The translations under genes were made by a program, and so were the position numbers. Shown piece after piece: positions 22,826-30,911 of a DNA stretch of 64,000 bases (position 1 is the first letter of the stretch; every line of letters begins with the position of its first letter). The DNA lies in contig JANWWY010000002.1 of assembly GCA_025057455.1 (NCBI GenBank), forward strand, positions 28,671 through 92,670. The letters are read 5' to 3'. A model generated the notes under the pieces. The model was not told the origin of the DNA and searched no databases. It was given only the letters and a program-made list of their open reading frames with translations. The DNA is from Aquificaceae bacterium. GTDB taxonomy: Bacteria > Aquificota > Aquificia > Aquificales > Aquificaceae.

Positions 22826-24510
22826 AAACCACCCTTCTGGGGTATTGCTTTCACGCTCCAACCGTGGAGCTCTGCAATGTGTTTAACTATTGCAAGACCA
22901 AGACCCATACCTTCAGGGTTTTCTGAATGATAGGGCAGGAAAATAACTTCCTCTTTGCCCTCTTCTATGCCGATTCCGTTGTCCTTGTAAACTATCTTTC
23001 CTTCTTCCAATTCTATCCAGACCCTCTTTGCCCCCCACTCAAGGCTGTTGTTAAACAGATTAAAAAGCATGTCTCTGAGCAGTCTTTCATCTCCAACAAC
23101 CTTTAGCTCTCCGCTTACTTCAATCTTTAAGTCTTGGTATATCCTTGCCACCTCCCTTATAAGTTCACCTAGTTCCAACTGTGAAAACTGTGGCTCCAGC
23201 TCCGTAGAGAGGCTACGAAATTGGTTTATGGTTCTTTTTATCCTCTCCAACTCTTCAAGCATGACCCTTGCCATAGGAACTATTTCCTCCTTACCGCATT
23301 GCCCCCTCTCCACAGACCTTATAAGTCTTTCCAGGTTTAGGTTTATTGGTGTCAATGGGTTTTTTATTTCATGGGCTATCCTCTTTACAGCCATTTGCCA
23401 AGTTTTGAACCTTTCCGCCAGCAGGATAGACTCAAGGTCTTCGTATATTACAACCTTCCCTATGTCCAGCTCTATAGAGCTCTCTCTTATGTTAGTTTTT
23501 TTGGAAAGCTCTTCGTAAGCTCTGTTTTTGAAAGTTTCCCCCTCCTTTGAGAAGAACACTATTCCTACTGGTAAGGCATTGAACAGTTCAATCAGCATCT
23601 CCCTTTCTTTACTAAGTCTCTTATAGAGCTCTTTTAGTTCTTCCTTCATAAGGGAAAAGCTTTTTGCCAGTTCCTCCACTTCGTCCGCACTTTTGGGCAC
23701 ATCTATGCTTACATCAAAGTTTCCCTTAGCTATCTCCTTGGACCTCTGTGAAAGCTTTTCAAGGGGTAGGCTAATGTACCTTGCTATAAGGTTTCCAAAC
23801 CATACCGCAGACAGAAAGGATACAAAACCCGACAGAACAAGGAAGTAAACATAGATGCCCCCTATTATGTCCCTTGCCTTTACCATGTTTCTCAGTTCCG
23901 TGGCGGTTTCCTTTATATCACCTATAAGGTAGTCTACTTTGCCTTCCCTTTGGACTACAACTCTGTAGCCTTCCACGCAGAGGGTTATAGTTTTTTCTCC
24001 CCTTGTTTCCTTACATTTGTTATCCTCTTTCACCTCCAGTATGCCACCCATACCCTCTGTAACACTTGGGTCTATGCCTCCCTTCTTTAGGTCTATAAGT
24101 ATGTTTCTGTAAATCTCTACTCTTTCCTTTTCTTCTTCTTGAAGAAGAAGGCTAAGAGTTTCCGATTTTTTGGCCACCTCTTTTAGCTGACCGCTTACAA
24201 AGGACTTTGTGGACTGAAGCAGTATAATGGCCGTAGCAAGGTTCAGGAAGATAAGGGGAGTTATTATGTAAAGCATAAGACTGGTGGAAAGCTTACGCCT
24301 TAGAGGTCCTTTTCTTCCTGTTAGGTAGGTTTTTAAAAATTTCCTAAAAAATACCACAAAAACCAAGAAGAGAACAAGAAGGTCAAGATTTATAACAAGC
24401 AAGACAAGAGGGTAGTTAACCTCCCATATTTCCCTTAGATTATCAAGGAAGGCTACATTTAGAGCGATGAAAAGAATTAAAAAGACCGCAAAGATAAGGT
24501 AAAGCCTCAA
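22783..24510 (-). CDS. membrane sensor histidine kinase, NtrY-like
   Basis: 575 aa. Three hydrophobic segments lie in the first 100 residues, then an extracytoplasmic region to about 215, another membrane segment (about 218-240), a HAMP linker, a PAS-like stretch (LFNALPVGIVFFSKEG), the phospho-acceptor motif RIAHEIKNPLTPINLN, the N-box LFNNSLEWGA, and G-boxes DNGIGIEEG and GMGLGLAIVKHI. The build is that of NtrY-type kinases. Its start overlaps phoU (4 bp). Coupling to phoU suggests a phosphate-sensing PhoR-like role, which is inference. No response regulator is adjacent. Confidence 0.85.
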   Translation of the reverse strand: MRLYLIFAVFLILFIALNVAFLDNLREIWEVNYPLVLLVINLDLLVLFLVFVVFFRKFLKTYLTGRKGPLRRKLSTSLMLYIITPLIFLNLATAIILLQSTKSFVSGQLKEVAKKSETLSLLLQEEEKERVEIYRNILIDLKKGGIDPSVTEGMGGILEVKEDNKCKETRGEKTITLCVEGYRVVVQREGKVDYLIGDIKETATELRNMVKARDIIGGIYVYFLVLSGFVSFLSAVWFGNLIARYISLPLEKLSQRSKEIAKGNFDVSIDVPKSADEVEELAKSFSLMKEELKELYKRLSKEREMLIELFNALPVGIVFFSKEGETFKNRAYEELSKKTNIRESSIELDIGKVVIYEDLESILLAERFKTWQMAVKRIAHEIKNPLTPINLNLERLIRSVERGQCGKEEIVPMARVMLEELERIKRTINQFRSLSTELEPQFSQLELGELIREVARIYQDLKIEVSGELKVVGDERLLRDMLFNLFNNSLEWGAKRVWIELEEGKIVYKDNGIGIEEGKEEVIFLPYHSENPEGMGLGLAIVKHIAELHGWSVKAIPQKGGFYAVFELRSRKGII

Positions 24511-25175
24511 TGCATTTCTTTCTCCTTCGTATGCTGGTGTTTAACCACTTCTCCCTCAGACCAGTATATGGTCATCTCCGCAATGTTCTCCGCATGGTCT
24601 GCCATTCTCTCAAAATGTCTTGCCACAAAGGAAAGATGTATAGACCTTTTTATGTTTCTGTGGTCTTCAAGCATGTAGGTTATAAGCTCTCTTTGCACCT
24701 GATGGTACAGTTCATCCACCATATCGTCCCTTTCTATAACTTTTTTTGCAAGAGCTACATCCCTTTGGAAGAAAGACAGCACTGCATCCTCTATCATGCT
24801 CTTTACGTTTGCAGCCATGAGATTAAGGTTTATGTATGGTTTTAGAGGTGGCTCTTGTGCCAATAGGATTGCTCTCTCCGCTACGTTTTCAGCCTCGTCC
24901 GCTATTCTTTCAAGGTCGGAGACTATCTTGTACATACCCATAATAAGCCTTAGGTCTACAGCTTCTGGTTGGTACAGGGCTATCATCCTAATGCAACGTC
25001 TTTCTATTTCCACCTCCATTTGGTCAATTTGGTCATCACCTTTTATGATTTCCTCTGCCAGCTCTATGTCTTGTCTGTTCAAAGCCTCTATGGCTTTATC
25101 CACCGCATCCTTCACAAGACCAGCCATCCTTATGACTATGTTTTTTGTTTCCTCCAACTCCTGAAAAAGTTTCAT
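24507..25175 (-). CDS. phoU: phosphate transport regulator PhoU
   Basis: 222 aa, two PhoU three-helix repeats. The motif pattern EIIKGDDQIDQMEVEIERRCI recurs in the second half as VIERDDMVDELYHQVQREL, with the metal-ligand DxxxD/E spacing, and each repeat ends with an ERIADEAENVAE-type helix. An AGGAGG lies at good distance from the second ATG (25175), so that start is preferred over the track's 25178. It overlaps the histidine kinase by 4 bp. No pst transporter is in the window. Confidence 0.92.
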   Translation of the reverse strand: MKLFQELEETKNIVIRMAGLVKDAVDKAIEALNRQDIELAEEIIKGDDQIDQMEVEIERRCIRMIALYQPEAVDLRLIMGMYKIVSDLERIADEAENVAERAILLAQEPPLKPYINLNLMAANVKSMIEDAVLSFFQRDVALAKKVIERDDMVDELYHQVQRELITYMLEDHRNIKRSIHLSFVARHFERMADHAENIAEMTIYWSEGEVVKHQHTKEKEMH

Positions 25176-25239
25176 CATGACCCTCCTATTAGTATAGCAT
25201 TTTAAAGTTGCTTTGTTAAGATTTGGTTAAGAATGCGCG

Positions 25240-25893
25240 CTATTCCCCACACCTTATCACCTTTATTTCTACCTCTGTAATACCATCTCTAAGCACGTCC
25301 AAATCTTCTGCTGCCCTGTAGGAAAGGTCTATGACTCTGCCTTCTTTAAAGGGTCCCCTGTCTATGATTTTTACGATAACTTCCTTCCCGTTTTTTAGGT
25401 TTCTTACTTTAGCTAAACTACCAAGAGGAAGGTCAGGACTTGCGGCGTAATACTGGTAGGCATCATACTTGACTCCGTAGGGTGTCTCTCTTCCGTGGTA
25501 TGGGTCTTTGTAGTAGCTGGCGAGACCTCTTATGTATCCAGTACATTCCCTTTTATCATCCACGCCGCACCTCTGCACTTCAACCCGTGCCTTAAAGGGT
25601 GGTTCTCCAAGTTGTCCTTTAAACTTCTCAGGAATGCATATACCCTTAACATCATCCCTTCTAAAGACGGCTATGGTTATACTTTTGCCACTTTGTAAAC
25701 TTACTATCCTCACCCTGCTCCCGCTTTGTACCTTGTCGCTGTAGGCTCTATCACCATCACAGTAAAAACCTGTTGTATAAACAACATCAGGGCAGTTTAC
25801 CTTTAGAAAACTTACAACCTCCTCCGTGCGTTCTCTAACCACAACAGAACAGGAGAGGGGAAGGGTCAGCAAGAGAGGAATAAGCCTTCTCAT
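25240..25893 (-). CDS. rlpA: septal ring lytic transglycosylase-like lipoprotein RlpA
   Basis: 217 aa. The N-terminus (MRRLIPLLLTLPLSCS) is a lipoprotein signal with Cys15 in the lipobox. The C-terminal double-psi beta-barrel is clear: GLASYYKDPYHGRETPYG, LPLGSLAKVRNL and VKIIDRGPFKEGRVIDLSYRAA. A region with four cysteines precedes it. It lacks a SPOR domain, unlike E. coli RlpA, although SPOR proteins occur at 38980-40631. It overlaps the transporter gene by 4 bp. Confidence 0.9.
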   Translation of the reverse strand: MRRLIPLLLTLPLSCSVVVRERTEEVVSFLKVNCPDVVYTTGFYCDGDRAYSDKVQSGSRVRIVSLQSGKSITIAVFRRDDVKGICIPEKFKGQLGEPPFKARVEVQRCGVDDKRECTGYIRGLASYYKDPYHGRETPYGVKYDAYQYYAASPDLPLGSLAKVRNLKNGKEVIVKIIDRGPFKEGRVIDLSYRAAEDLDVLRDGITEVEIKVIRCGE

Positions 25894-26780
25894 ATCCTTC
25901 TGTAGATTAGAGAGAGTAAAAGACCGTTTAGATTCTGGAAAAGGCTAAACAGAGCTCCAGGAAGTGCGGAAAGGGGTGAGAAGTATTTTACTGCCAGAAC
26001 CACCGCAAGCCCAGAGTTTTGCATACCTACCTCTATGGATAGTGTTTTTGCCATCCTTCTATCGAGTCCCACAAAAAGACCTAAAACGTACCCAAGAAAG
26101 AAGCCCAAAAGGTTGTGAAGAATTACAAGCACAAGCAGGCTAAATCCCACATCCTTTAACCTTCCAGCGTTCAGGGCAAGCACTATCGCTATTATGACTC
26201 CTATGAAAACTGCAACCAAGTAGGGAATAAACCTTTCTAGGAAAAAGGACTTTAATAAGAACCTTCTCAAGAAGAGACCAAAGACCACCGGCATTAGGAT
26301 AATGAGCAAGAGGTCTCTTACCATGTCCCAAAGGGGAACTTCCACTTTTTTGCCTATGAGCATATATGTCAACAGTGGCGTCAGTATGGGTGAAAGTAGG
26401 GTGGAAAAGGTGGTCATGCTCACCGAATAAGCAACATCGCCTCTTGAGAGGTAAGTTATTAGGTTAGAGGCCGTTCCGCCCGGTGCTGTACCTACTAGGA
26501 CCGCACCGTATAGAAAATTGACATCAACCTTCAAGGCATTGGCTATGGAATAACCAAGTAATGGCATAATGCTATACTGCAAGACTCCCGCATAAGCTAT
26601 GGAAAAGGGTTTTTTTAGTATGCGCGTAAAGTCCTGAGGTTTAAGGGCCAAACCCATAAAAAGCATGACAAAGGCAAGCATAGGGACTATGGCAGGCTTA
26701 AGATTAACAAAGAGGTCCCCTGCGTAAATTCCAAGAAAACTAAACACGAGCACTATAAGAAGAGTTAGGATGGGCTCCAT
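25890..26780 (-). CDS. bile acid:sodium symporter (BASS)-family transporter
   Basis: 296 aa with about nine or ten hydrophobic helices. Family features include GTAPGGTASNLITYLSRGD, which resembles the BASS sodium/substrate crossover region, and VGMQNSGLAVVLA. Substrate is not predictable; bacterial members move organic anions with sodium. Its ATG is only 17 bp from the divergent SurA-like gene, and the two -10 elements overlap. Confidence 0.85.
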   Translation of the reverse strand: MEPILTLLIVLVFSFLGIYAGDLFVNLKPAIVPMLAFVMLFMGLALKPQDFTRILKKPFSIAYAGVLQYSIMPLLGYSIANALKVDVNFLYGAVLVGTAPGGTASNLITYLSRGDVAYSVSMTTFSTLLSPILTPLLTYMLIGKKVEVPLWDMVRDLLLIILMPVVFGLFLRRFLLKSFFLERFIPYLVAVFIGVIIAIVLALNAGRLKDVGFSLLVLVILHNLLGFFLGYVLGLFVGLDRRMAKTLSIEVGMQNSGLAVVLAVKYFSPLSALPGALFSLFQNLNGLLLSLIYRRI

Positions 26781-26785
26781 ACTGC

Positions 26786-26791
26786 TATAAT
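26786..26791 (+). promoter_or_regulatory. -10 element of SurA-like gene in a 17 bp divergent gap
   Basis: TATAAT six bases before the ATG (TATAATATACCCATG), identical to the murC start. The opposite strand in the same 17 bp reads TATATT about eight bases before the transporter ATG. The two promoters therefore overlap, and each must use upstream DNA inside the other gene. Confidence 0.55.
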
Positions 26792-26797
26792 ATACCC

Positions 26798-27622
26798 ATG
26801 AAGCTCCTTGTTTTTCTGCTTGTGCTTATGGAGCTTGCCACCGCAAGAGTTGTAGCTAGAATAGACAAGGAAACAATAACCGTGGACGAGCTTAGGCAGG
26901 CCTTTAACGCCTACTGGCGGGAAATACTACACCTCCCTATAGCAAGGTCTACGCCAAGGGACCTTCAGGAATTTCTCGTGGAATATGTAAGGAGCAAGAT
27001 AATACAGGTGGAAGCTAAGAAAATGGGCATTTCCCTGTCCAGTTGGGAGATTGAGGAATACTTGGAAAAAAACGTAGGTAGCAAAAGATTAAGCAATGTA
27101 GCCAAAGAGCTCATAATAACAGAGGTGCTAAGTCAGAAGATAGTAGACAGAATAGCCAAGGATGTGGACTTAAAAGAGGGTCAGATAACAGCTTACTACT
27201 ATTTAAATTTGAGAGATTTTAAACTGCCAGCTCAGGTTCTGTTGGAAAGGTATTCCGCAGGGGACTTAGATAGTGCAAACGATGCCTACTACAACCTTAC
27301 GCGAGGCTTACCCGTTAAAGAAGATAAGAAGATAAGGGTGGGACAGCCCATGTGGTATTCTATACAAACCTTGCCAGAGGTGGTAAGAAGACAGCTACAT
27401 CCGTACGACATTGGAAAAGCCACCAAACCCATAGAGGTTGGTGGGATGTATGTGATATTTAGAGTGGCAGACAGAAGGGGAAGTGGTATAATGCCCCTCG
27501 AAGAGGCAAAACCCATAGTAAGGGAGAAGCTTCTTAGGGAAAAAAGGCAGGAGGTTTTCCAAAAATGGTTTCAAGAGGTATCAAAGAGGTACTCTGTGGA
27601 GTTTTACTTTGGACAGCTTTGA
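26798..27622 (+). CDS. SurA-like periplasmic chaperone / peptidyl-prolyl isomerase (1)
   Basis: 274 aa with a short signal peptide (MKLLVFLLVLMELATA). The N-terminal SurA chaperone-like helical region follows (RIDKETITVDELRQAF). The C-terminal part has a divergent parvulin-like strand/helix order (LPEVVRRQLHPYDIGKATKPIEVGGMYVIFRVADRR), comparable with the end of PpiC domains. It probably assists outer-membrane protein folding. It overlaps the second SurA-like gene by 58 bp. Confidence 0.75.
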   Translation: MKLLVFLLVLMELATARVVARIDKETITVDELRQAFNAYWREILHLPIARSTPRDLQEFLVEYVRSKIIQVEAKKMGISLSSWEIEEYLEKNVGSKRLSNVAKELIITEVLSQKIVDRIAKDVDLKEGQITAYYYLNLRDFKLPAQVLLERYSAGDLDSANDAYYNLTRGLPVKEDKKIRVGQPMWYSIQTLPEVVRRQLHPYDIGKATKPIEVGGMYVIFRVADRRGSGIMPLEEAKPIVREKLLREKRQEVFQKWFQEVSKRYSVEFYFGQL

Positions 27623-28404
27623 GCTTTGCTTCTTTGGTTGATAGGGTTGTAGCTTCTGTAAACTCAGAACCCATACTTGAGAGCGACGTGAAGATGGGCA
27701 TGCTTTTTTATGAGACCACAGACAGAAAGCTGGTAGTGGAAAAGCTTATAGAAGACATGCTCTTGTATCAATTTCTCTTGGGAAGGGGGCTACAAGTGCC
27801 CCAGGAGCTTATAGATGAAGCCCTGCAAAACATAGCGAGGGCTAATAGAACAAGCCTTGAGTCCATAGCGGAAGAACTTGCAAAGGAGAACCTAACCCTT
27901 AGGGACCTAAGAAGGTTCCTTGAAAGGGAAATACTTGCTACGCAGGGTTTGAGGGCTCTTTTAGAGAGAGAAGTCAGAGTATCTGATGCGGAGGTTGAGC
28001 TGGAAATGCTAAAGAGGGGTAATGTAAGAGTGTTAAGGAATATAGAGCTTCTTGTAGTTGAGAAAAAGGACTGGGACAAACTCAAGAGGGTTTTTGACCC
28101 ACAAAAGAGTCTTGAAGAAATTGCAAAGGCTATGGGCGTGAAGGTAGAAAGGTTAAAGGTTGGTAAAGGTGAGCTGATAGAGGTTCTGGACAGGGAGGTC
28201 TGGAAATCGGGTTTGGGAGAGCTGGTCTTTGCAGAGGACAGAGACAGTGTTTACATAGCAAAGGTCATATCTCAAGAGGAAGTTAAGGAAGATAAGAGTA
28301 AAGAAGAGCTAAGGCAAGAACTCCTTTCAAAGAAGGTAGAGCAAAGAAGAGCGGAGCTTTTAGAAAGACTAAGAAAGAACAGCTTTATTAAGGTAATCCA
28401 GTAG
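27565..28404 (+). CDS. SurA-like periplasmic chaperone (2)
   Basis: 279 aa. The N-terminus MVSRGIKEVLCGVLLWTALSFA works as a signal peptide, followed by the strong SurA N-domain signature VDRVVASVNSEPILESDV. No clear parvulin domain is seen after residue 150, so it may be chaperone only. The signal peptide is encoded within the last 58 bp of the preceding gene in another frame. Tandem arrangement suggests duplication and divergence. Its 3' end overlaps the convergent HAD gene by 36 bp. Confidence 0.78.
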   Translation: MVSRGIKEVLCGVLLWTALSFASLVDRVVASVNSEPILESDVKMGMLFYETTDRKLVVEKLIEDMLLYQFLLGRGLQVPQELIDEALQNIARANRTSLESIAEELAKENLTLRDLRRFLEREILATQGLRALLEREVRVSDAEVELEMLKRGNVRVLRNIELLVVEKKDWDKLKRVFDPQKSLEEIAKAMGVKVERLKVGKGELIEVLDREVWKSGLGELVFAEDRDSVYIAKVISQEEVKEDKSKEELRQELLSKKVEQRRAELLERLRKNSFIKVIQ

Positions 28405-29166
28405 TTCTCTCAAGTTATGGAAGGTAAAGTCTGGCCTAAAGCCAGATTTCTCCGTTTCCTCTTCCCCATATTTCCCAGTAGTCATAAAAACCGTTTTAAT
28501 GCCCATGTCCCTCGCACCCATCAAATCTGTGTACAGGTCGTCGCTAACTAAGTAAATCACGTCGCCAACCATACCCTTTAAGGCATGTTCCATATAATCC
28601 TTTGAAGGTTTTCCAAGATTTGGTAGGCTTTCGCCATAATTGCATGCATGAGCTATGGCAATTGCTACAGAGCCTGCACCAGGGAAATACAGCCCATCAT
28701 CATCCTTTACTATCCTGCTTAGGTTTATAGGTATTAGTTTTGCATTGGACAAAAAGACCGCCGAGGTAGCAATTTTTAACTTCTTAAAGTCTATGTTTCT
28801 ATCCTGACCTATAACCACCGCATCTACTCTGTGGTCTTCAGCCAGTTCAAACCCAAAGCTTTTTAAGTAATCCTCTACCGCTGGCATGCCTATAAAAAAG
28901 AGCCTTTTTAAGCCTTTTTCTCTTAAGTATTCAATTAGTATGGAAAGGGGCGATACAAATTCATCCTCCGCTAAGTCTATACCCTTTTCCCTGAGTTCTT
29001 CTATTATCCATTTTGGAGGTTTTGTGGAGTTGTTAGAAACGACGCGGAAGGAAACTCCCAGGTTCCTTATACCTTTGAGGAATTCTACAGTATCCGGAAA
29101 GGGGTTTAATGCTTTATCCTTGACCAGCACGCCATCCATATCAAGAAGGAGGATAGGTCTTTTCAT
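28369..29166 (-). CDS. HAD-superfamily hydrolase, subfamily IIA (NagD-like)
   Basis: 265 aa. Motif I LLLDMDGVLVKDKA, the FRVVSNNSTKP threonine/serine motif, and the late YLVSDDLYTDLMGARDMGIKTVFM motif are the NagD/PGP2-type set. Members dephosphorylate sugar phosphates, nucleotides or 2-phosphoglycolate; the substrate here is unknown. It overlaps minE by 4 bp, so it is part of the min operon. Confidence 0.88.
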   Translation of the reverse strand: MKRPILLLDMDGVLVKDKALNPFPDTVEFLKGIRNLGVSFRVVSNNSTKPPKWIIEELREKGIDLAEDEFVSPLSILIEYLREKGLKRLFFIGMPAVEDYLKSFGFELAEDHRVDAVVIGQDRNIDFKKLKIATSAVFLSNAKLIPINLSRIVKDDDGLYFPGAGSVAIAIAHACNYGESLPNLGKPSKDYMEHALKGMVGDVIYLVSDDLYTDLMGARDMGIKTVFMTTGKYGEEETEKSGFRPDFTFHNLRELLDYLNKAVLS

Positions 29167-29405
29167 TGCCTAAAAGGTATGCTTATCCAGAGCTCGTCAA
29201 AGCCTTCCTTTTCCCTCTTTATATCTACCTCTATCTTTCTTACTTCAAACTGTGGATACTTGGAAAACACATATATAAGGTCATCTTTGAGGCGGTCCAC
29301 GAAGTTTGGCGGAAGTCCCTTTCTCTCGTAAGATAACACCAGCGTAAGCCTTTTCTTTGCCTCATCTTTACTCTTACCTCTGCCGAAGAGAAGTTCCCAT
29401 ATCAT
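29163..29405 (-). CDS. minE: cell division topological specificity factor MinE
   Basis: 80 aa. The RLTLVLSYERKGLPP segment corresponds to the MinD-activating region, followed by the dimerisation beta domain with FEVRKIEVDIKREKEG. Length and position directly after minD fit. It stimulates MinD ATPase to drive oscillation, keeping the division site at mid-cell. Confidence 0.93.
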   Translation of the reverse strand: MIWELLFGRGKSKDEAKKRLTLVLSYERKGLPPNFVDRLKDDLIYVFSKYPQFEVRKIEVDIKREKEGFDELWISIPFRQ

Positions 29406-29407
29406 GC

Positions 29408-30196
29408 TTATCTCCCCAAAAGCCTTTCGAGTAAACTTTTCTTTTCACCGTATCTAACCATAGGCACATCCTCACCCTCCAGCCTTCTTGCCAAATCCAT
29501 GATAGCCTTTGAAGCGTCGTATTCCATTGAAAGCACTATTGGCTCGCCTCTGTTGGTAAAGTCTACGAGTTTTGGTTCTTCTGGAATTATGCCTATAGGT
29601 TGTGCCTTAAGTATATCCACTATATCCTCTACCGATAGCATCTCACCCTTTTTTACGTTCCCCCACCTTATCCTGTTTATGACCAAATAGTACTCTCTTT
29701 TGCCCATGTTTTCCAAGAGCCCTATTATTCTATCTGCATCCCTTATGGAGGATACTTCAGGATTAACTATGACAAGAGCAACATCCGCAGGTAGAGCAGC
29801 TATCTGAAAACCCCGCTCTATGCCAGCCGGTGAGTCTATAAGAATATAGTCAAACTCACCTGTTTCTTTAACCTTTTCTATCATCTCCACCCATTTGTCT
29901 CTATCAATGGCATCCTTGTTCTTAGTTTGATTGGCTGGTAATAGCCAGAGACTTAGACCCCTTTTGTCCCTTACAAGAGCCTTGTGAAATTCCGCCCTGT
30001 TTTCCAGTACATCCAAAACATCGTAAACTATTCGGTTTTCTAAGCCTAAGATCATATCAAGGTTTCTAAGACCTATGTCCGCATCCACTGCAAGGACTTT
30101 TCTGCCCAGGCTTGCAAGAGCAACACCAAGGTTTGCCGTTATGGTGGTTTTGCCTACGCCCCCCTTTCCAGAAGTCACCACAAAAATCTTACTCAT
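29408..30196 (-). CDS. minD: septum site-determining ATPase MinD
   Basis: 262 aa deviant Walker A ATPase: VTSGKGGVGKTTITANLG, switch motifs VDADIGLRNLDMILG and LIDSPAGIERGF. The C-terminus ends in a short amphipathic stretch (KKSLLERLLGR), the membrane-targeting helix. It recruits MinC and binds membrane as an ATP dimer. It lies between minC (abutting) and minE (2 bp). Confidence 0.97.
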   Translation of the reverse strand: MSKIFVVTSGKGGVGKTTITANLGVALASLGRKVLAVDADIGLRNLDMILGLENRIVYDVLDVLENRAEFHKALVRDKRGLSLWLLPANQTKNKDAIDRDKWVEMIEKVKETGEFDYILIDSPAGIERGFQIAALPADVALVIVNPEVSSIRDADRIIGLLENMGKREYYLVINRIRWGNVKKGEMLSVEDIVDILKAQPIGIIPEEPKLVDFTNRGEPIVLSMEYDASKAIMDLARRLEGEDVPMVRYGEKKSLLERLLGR

Positions 30197-30775
30197 TTAT
30201 ACCCTCTCAAGTATTATAATTCCATTTTCAACCCTTGCAACCTCGGGGTATCCTGGTGATTTTCTTTCCGCTTCATCCAGTATGGCTACTTTTTTTCCTA
30301 TTCTAACTTGCTGAGGTTCCATTTCCAAAGCTACCACCACAGCACCCTCGTCACCCAAAGCACCCGCAATGGCCACTCCCCTTAGCTTACCCATAACTAT
30401 GATGTTCCCCGTAGCTACAACTTGTGCATCCTTATTTACATCCCCTAAAACCAAGACATCCCCGCTATGTTCCACTCTTTGACCAGACCTTAGATGCCTC
30501 CGCACTATCAAAAGCCTCTCTCTAACAAAGCCTTCTTTTGGTCCACCGCTAATTTTCTTGACGCTCCTTACGCCTCTCTCGGAAAGCAAGCTCTCTATTT
30601 TTTCCACATCTTCCTTGGGTAATATATTATTCTTGCAGTCTATTAGCACATAACTGCCTTCAAAGAGTCGTGAGGATATTCTATTGCTTATCTCTTCCAC
30701 AAGGGTGTTTATGTCCCCCTTTTCTTTTATTTCTATTAGCACAACAGGAAGAGTGATTCCCTTTATCTCTATCAT
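30197..30775 (-). CDS. minC: septum site-determining protein MinC
   Basis: 192 aa from MIEIKGITLPVV at 30775; the track's longer form runs back into tRNA-Asn. The N-domain (1-100) is poorly conserved, as usual. The C-terminal beta-helix has HSGDVLVLGDVNKDAQVVATGNIIVMGKLRGVAIAG, the diagnostic MinC region. It inhibits FtsZ assembly away from mid-cell. Confidence 0.95.
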   Translation of the reverse strand: MIEIKGITLPVVLIEIKEKGDINTLVEEISNRISSRLFEGSYVLIDCKNNILPKEDVEKIESLLSERGVRSVKKISGGPKEGFVRERLLIVRRHLRSGQRVEHSGDVLVLGDVNKDAQVVATGNIIVMGKLRGVAIAGALGDEGAVVVALEMEPQQVRIGKKVAILDEAERKSPGYPEVARVENGIIILERV

Positions 30776-30784
30776 GTTTATCCT

Positions 30785-30860
30785 TGGCTCCGGGGGAGGG
30801 ACTCGAACCCCCAACCTGACGGTTAACAGCCGCCTGCTCTGCCCGTTGAGCTACCCCGGA
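30785..30860 (-). tRNA. tRNA-Asn (GTT)
   Basis: Minus strand: acceptor TCCGGGG/CCCCGGA, D arm GCTC..GAGC, anticodon arm GGCGG-CTGTTAA-CCGTC (anticodon GTT), T arm GGGGGTTCGAGTCCCTC with one imperfect pair, discriminator G, and an encoded CCA (30785-30787). It sits 9 bp upstream of the minC start on the same strand. Confidence 0.95.
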
Positions 30861-30911
30861 TGCTATATAATATTATACACCAATCTTTGATTTGCTATAC
30901 TTATATCTACT

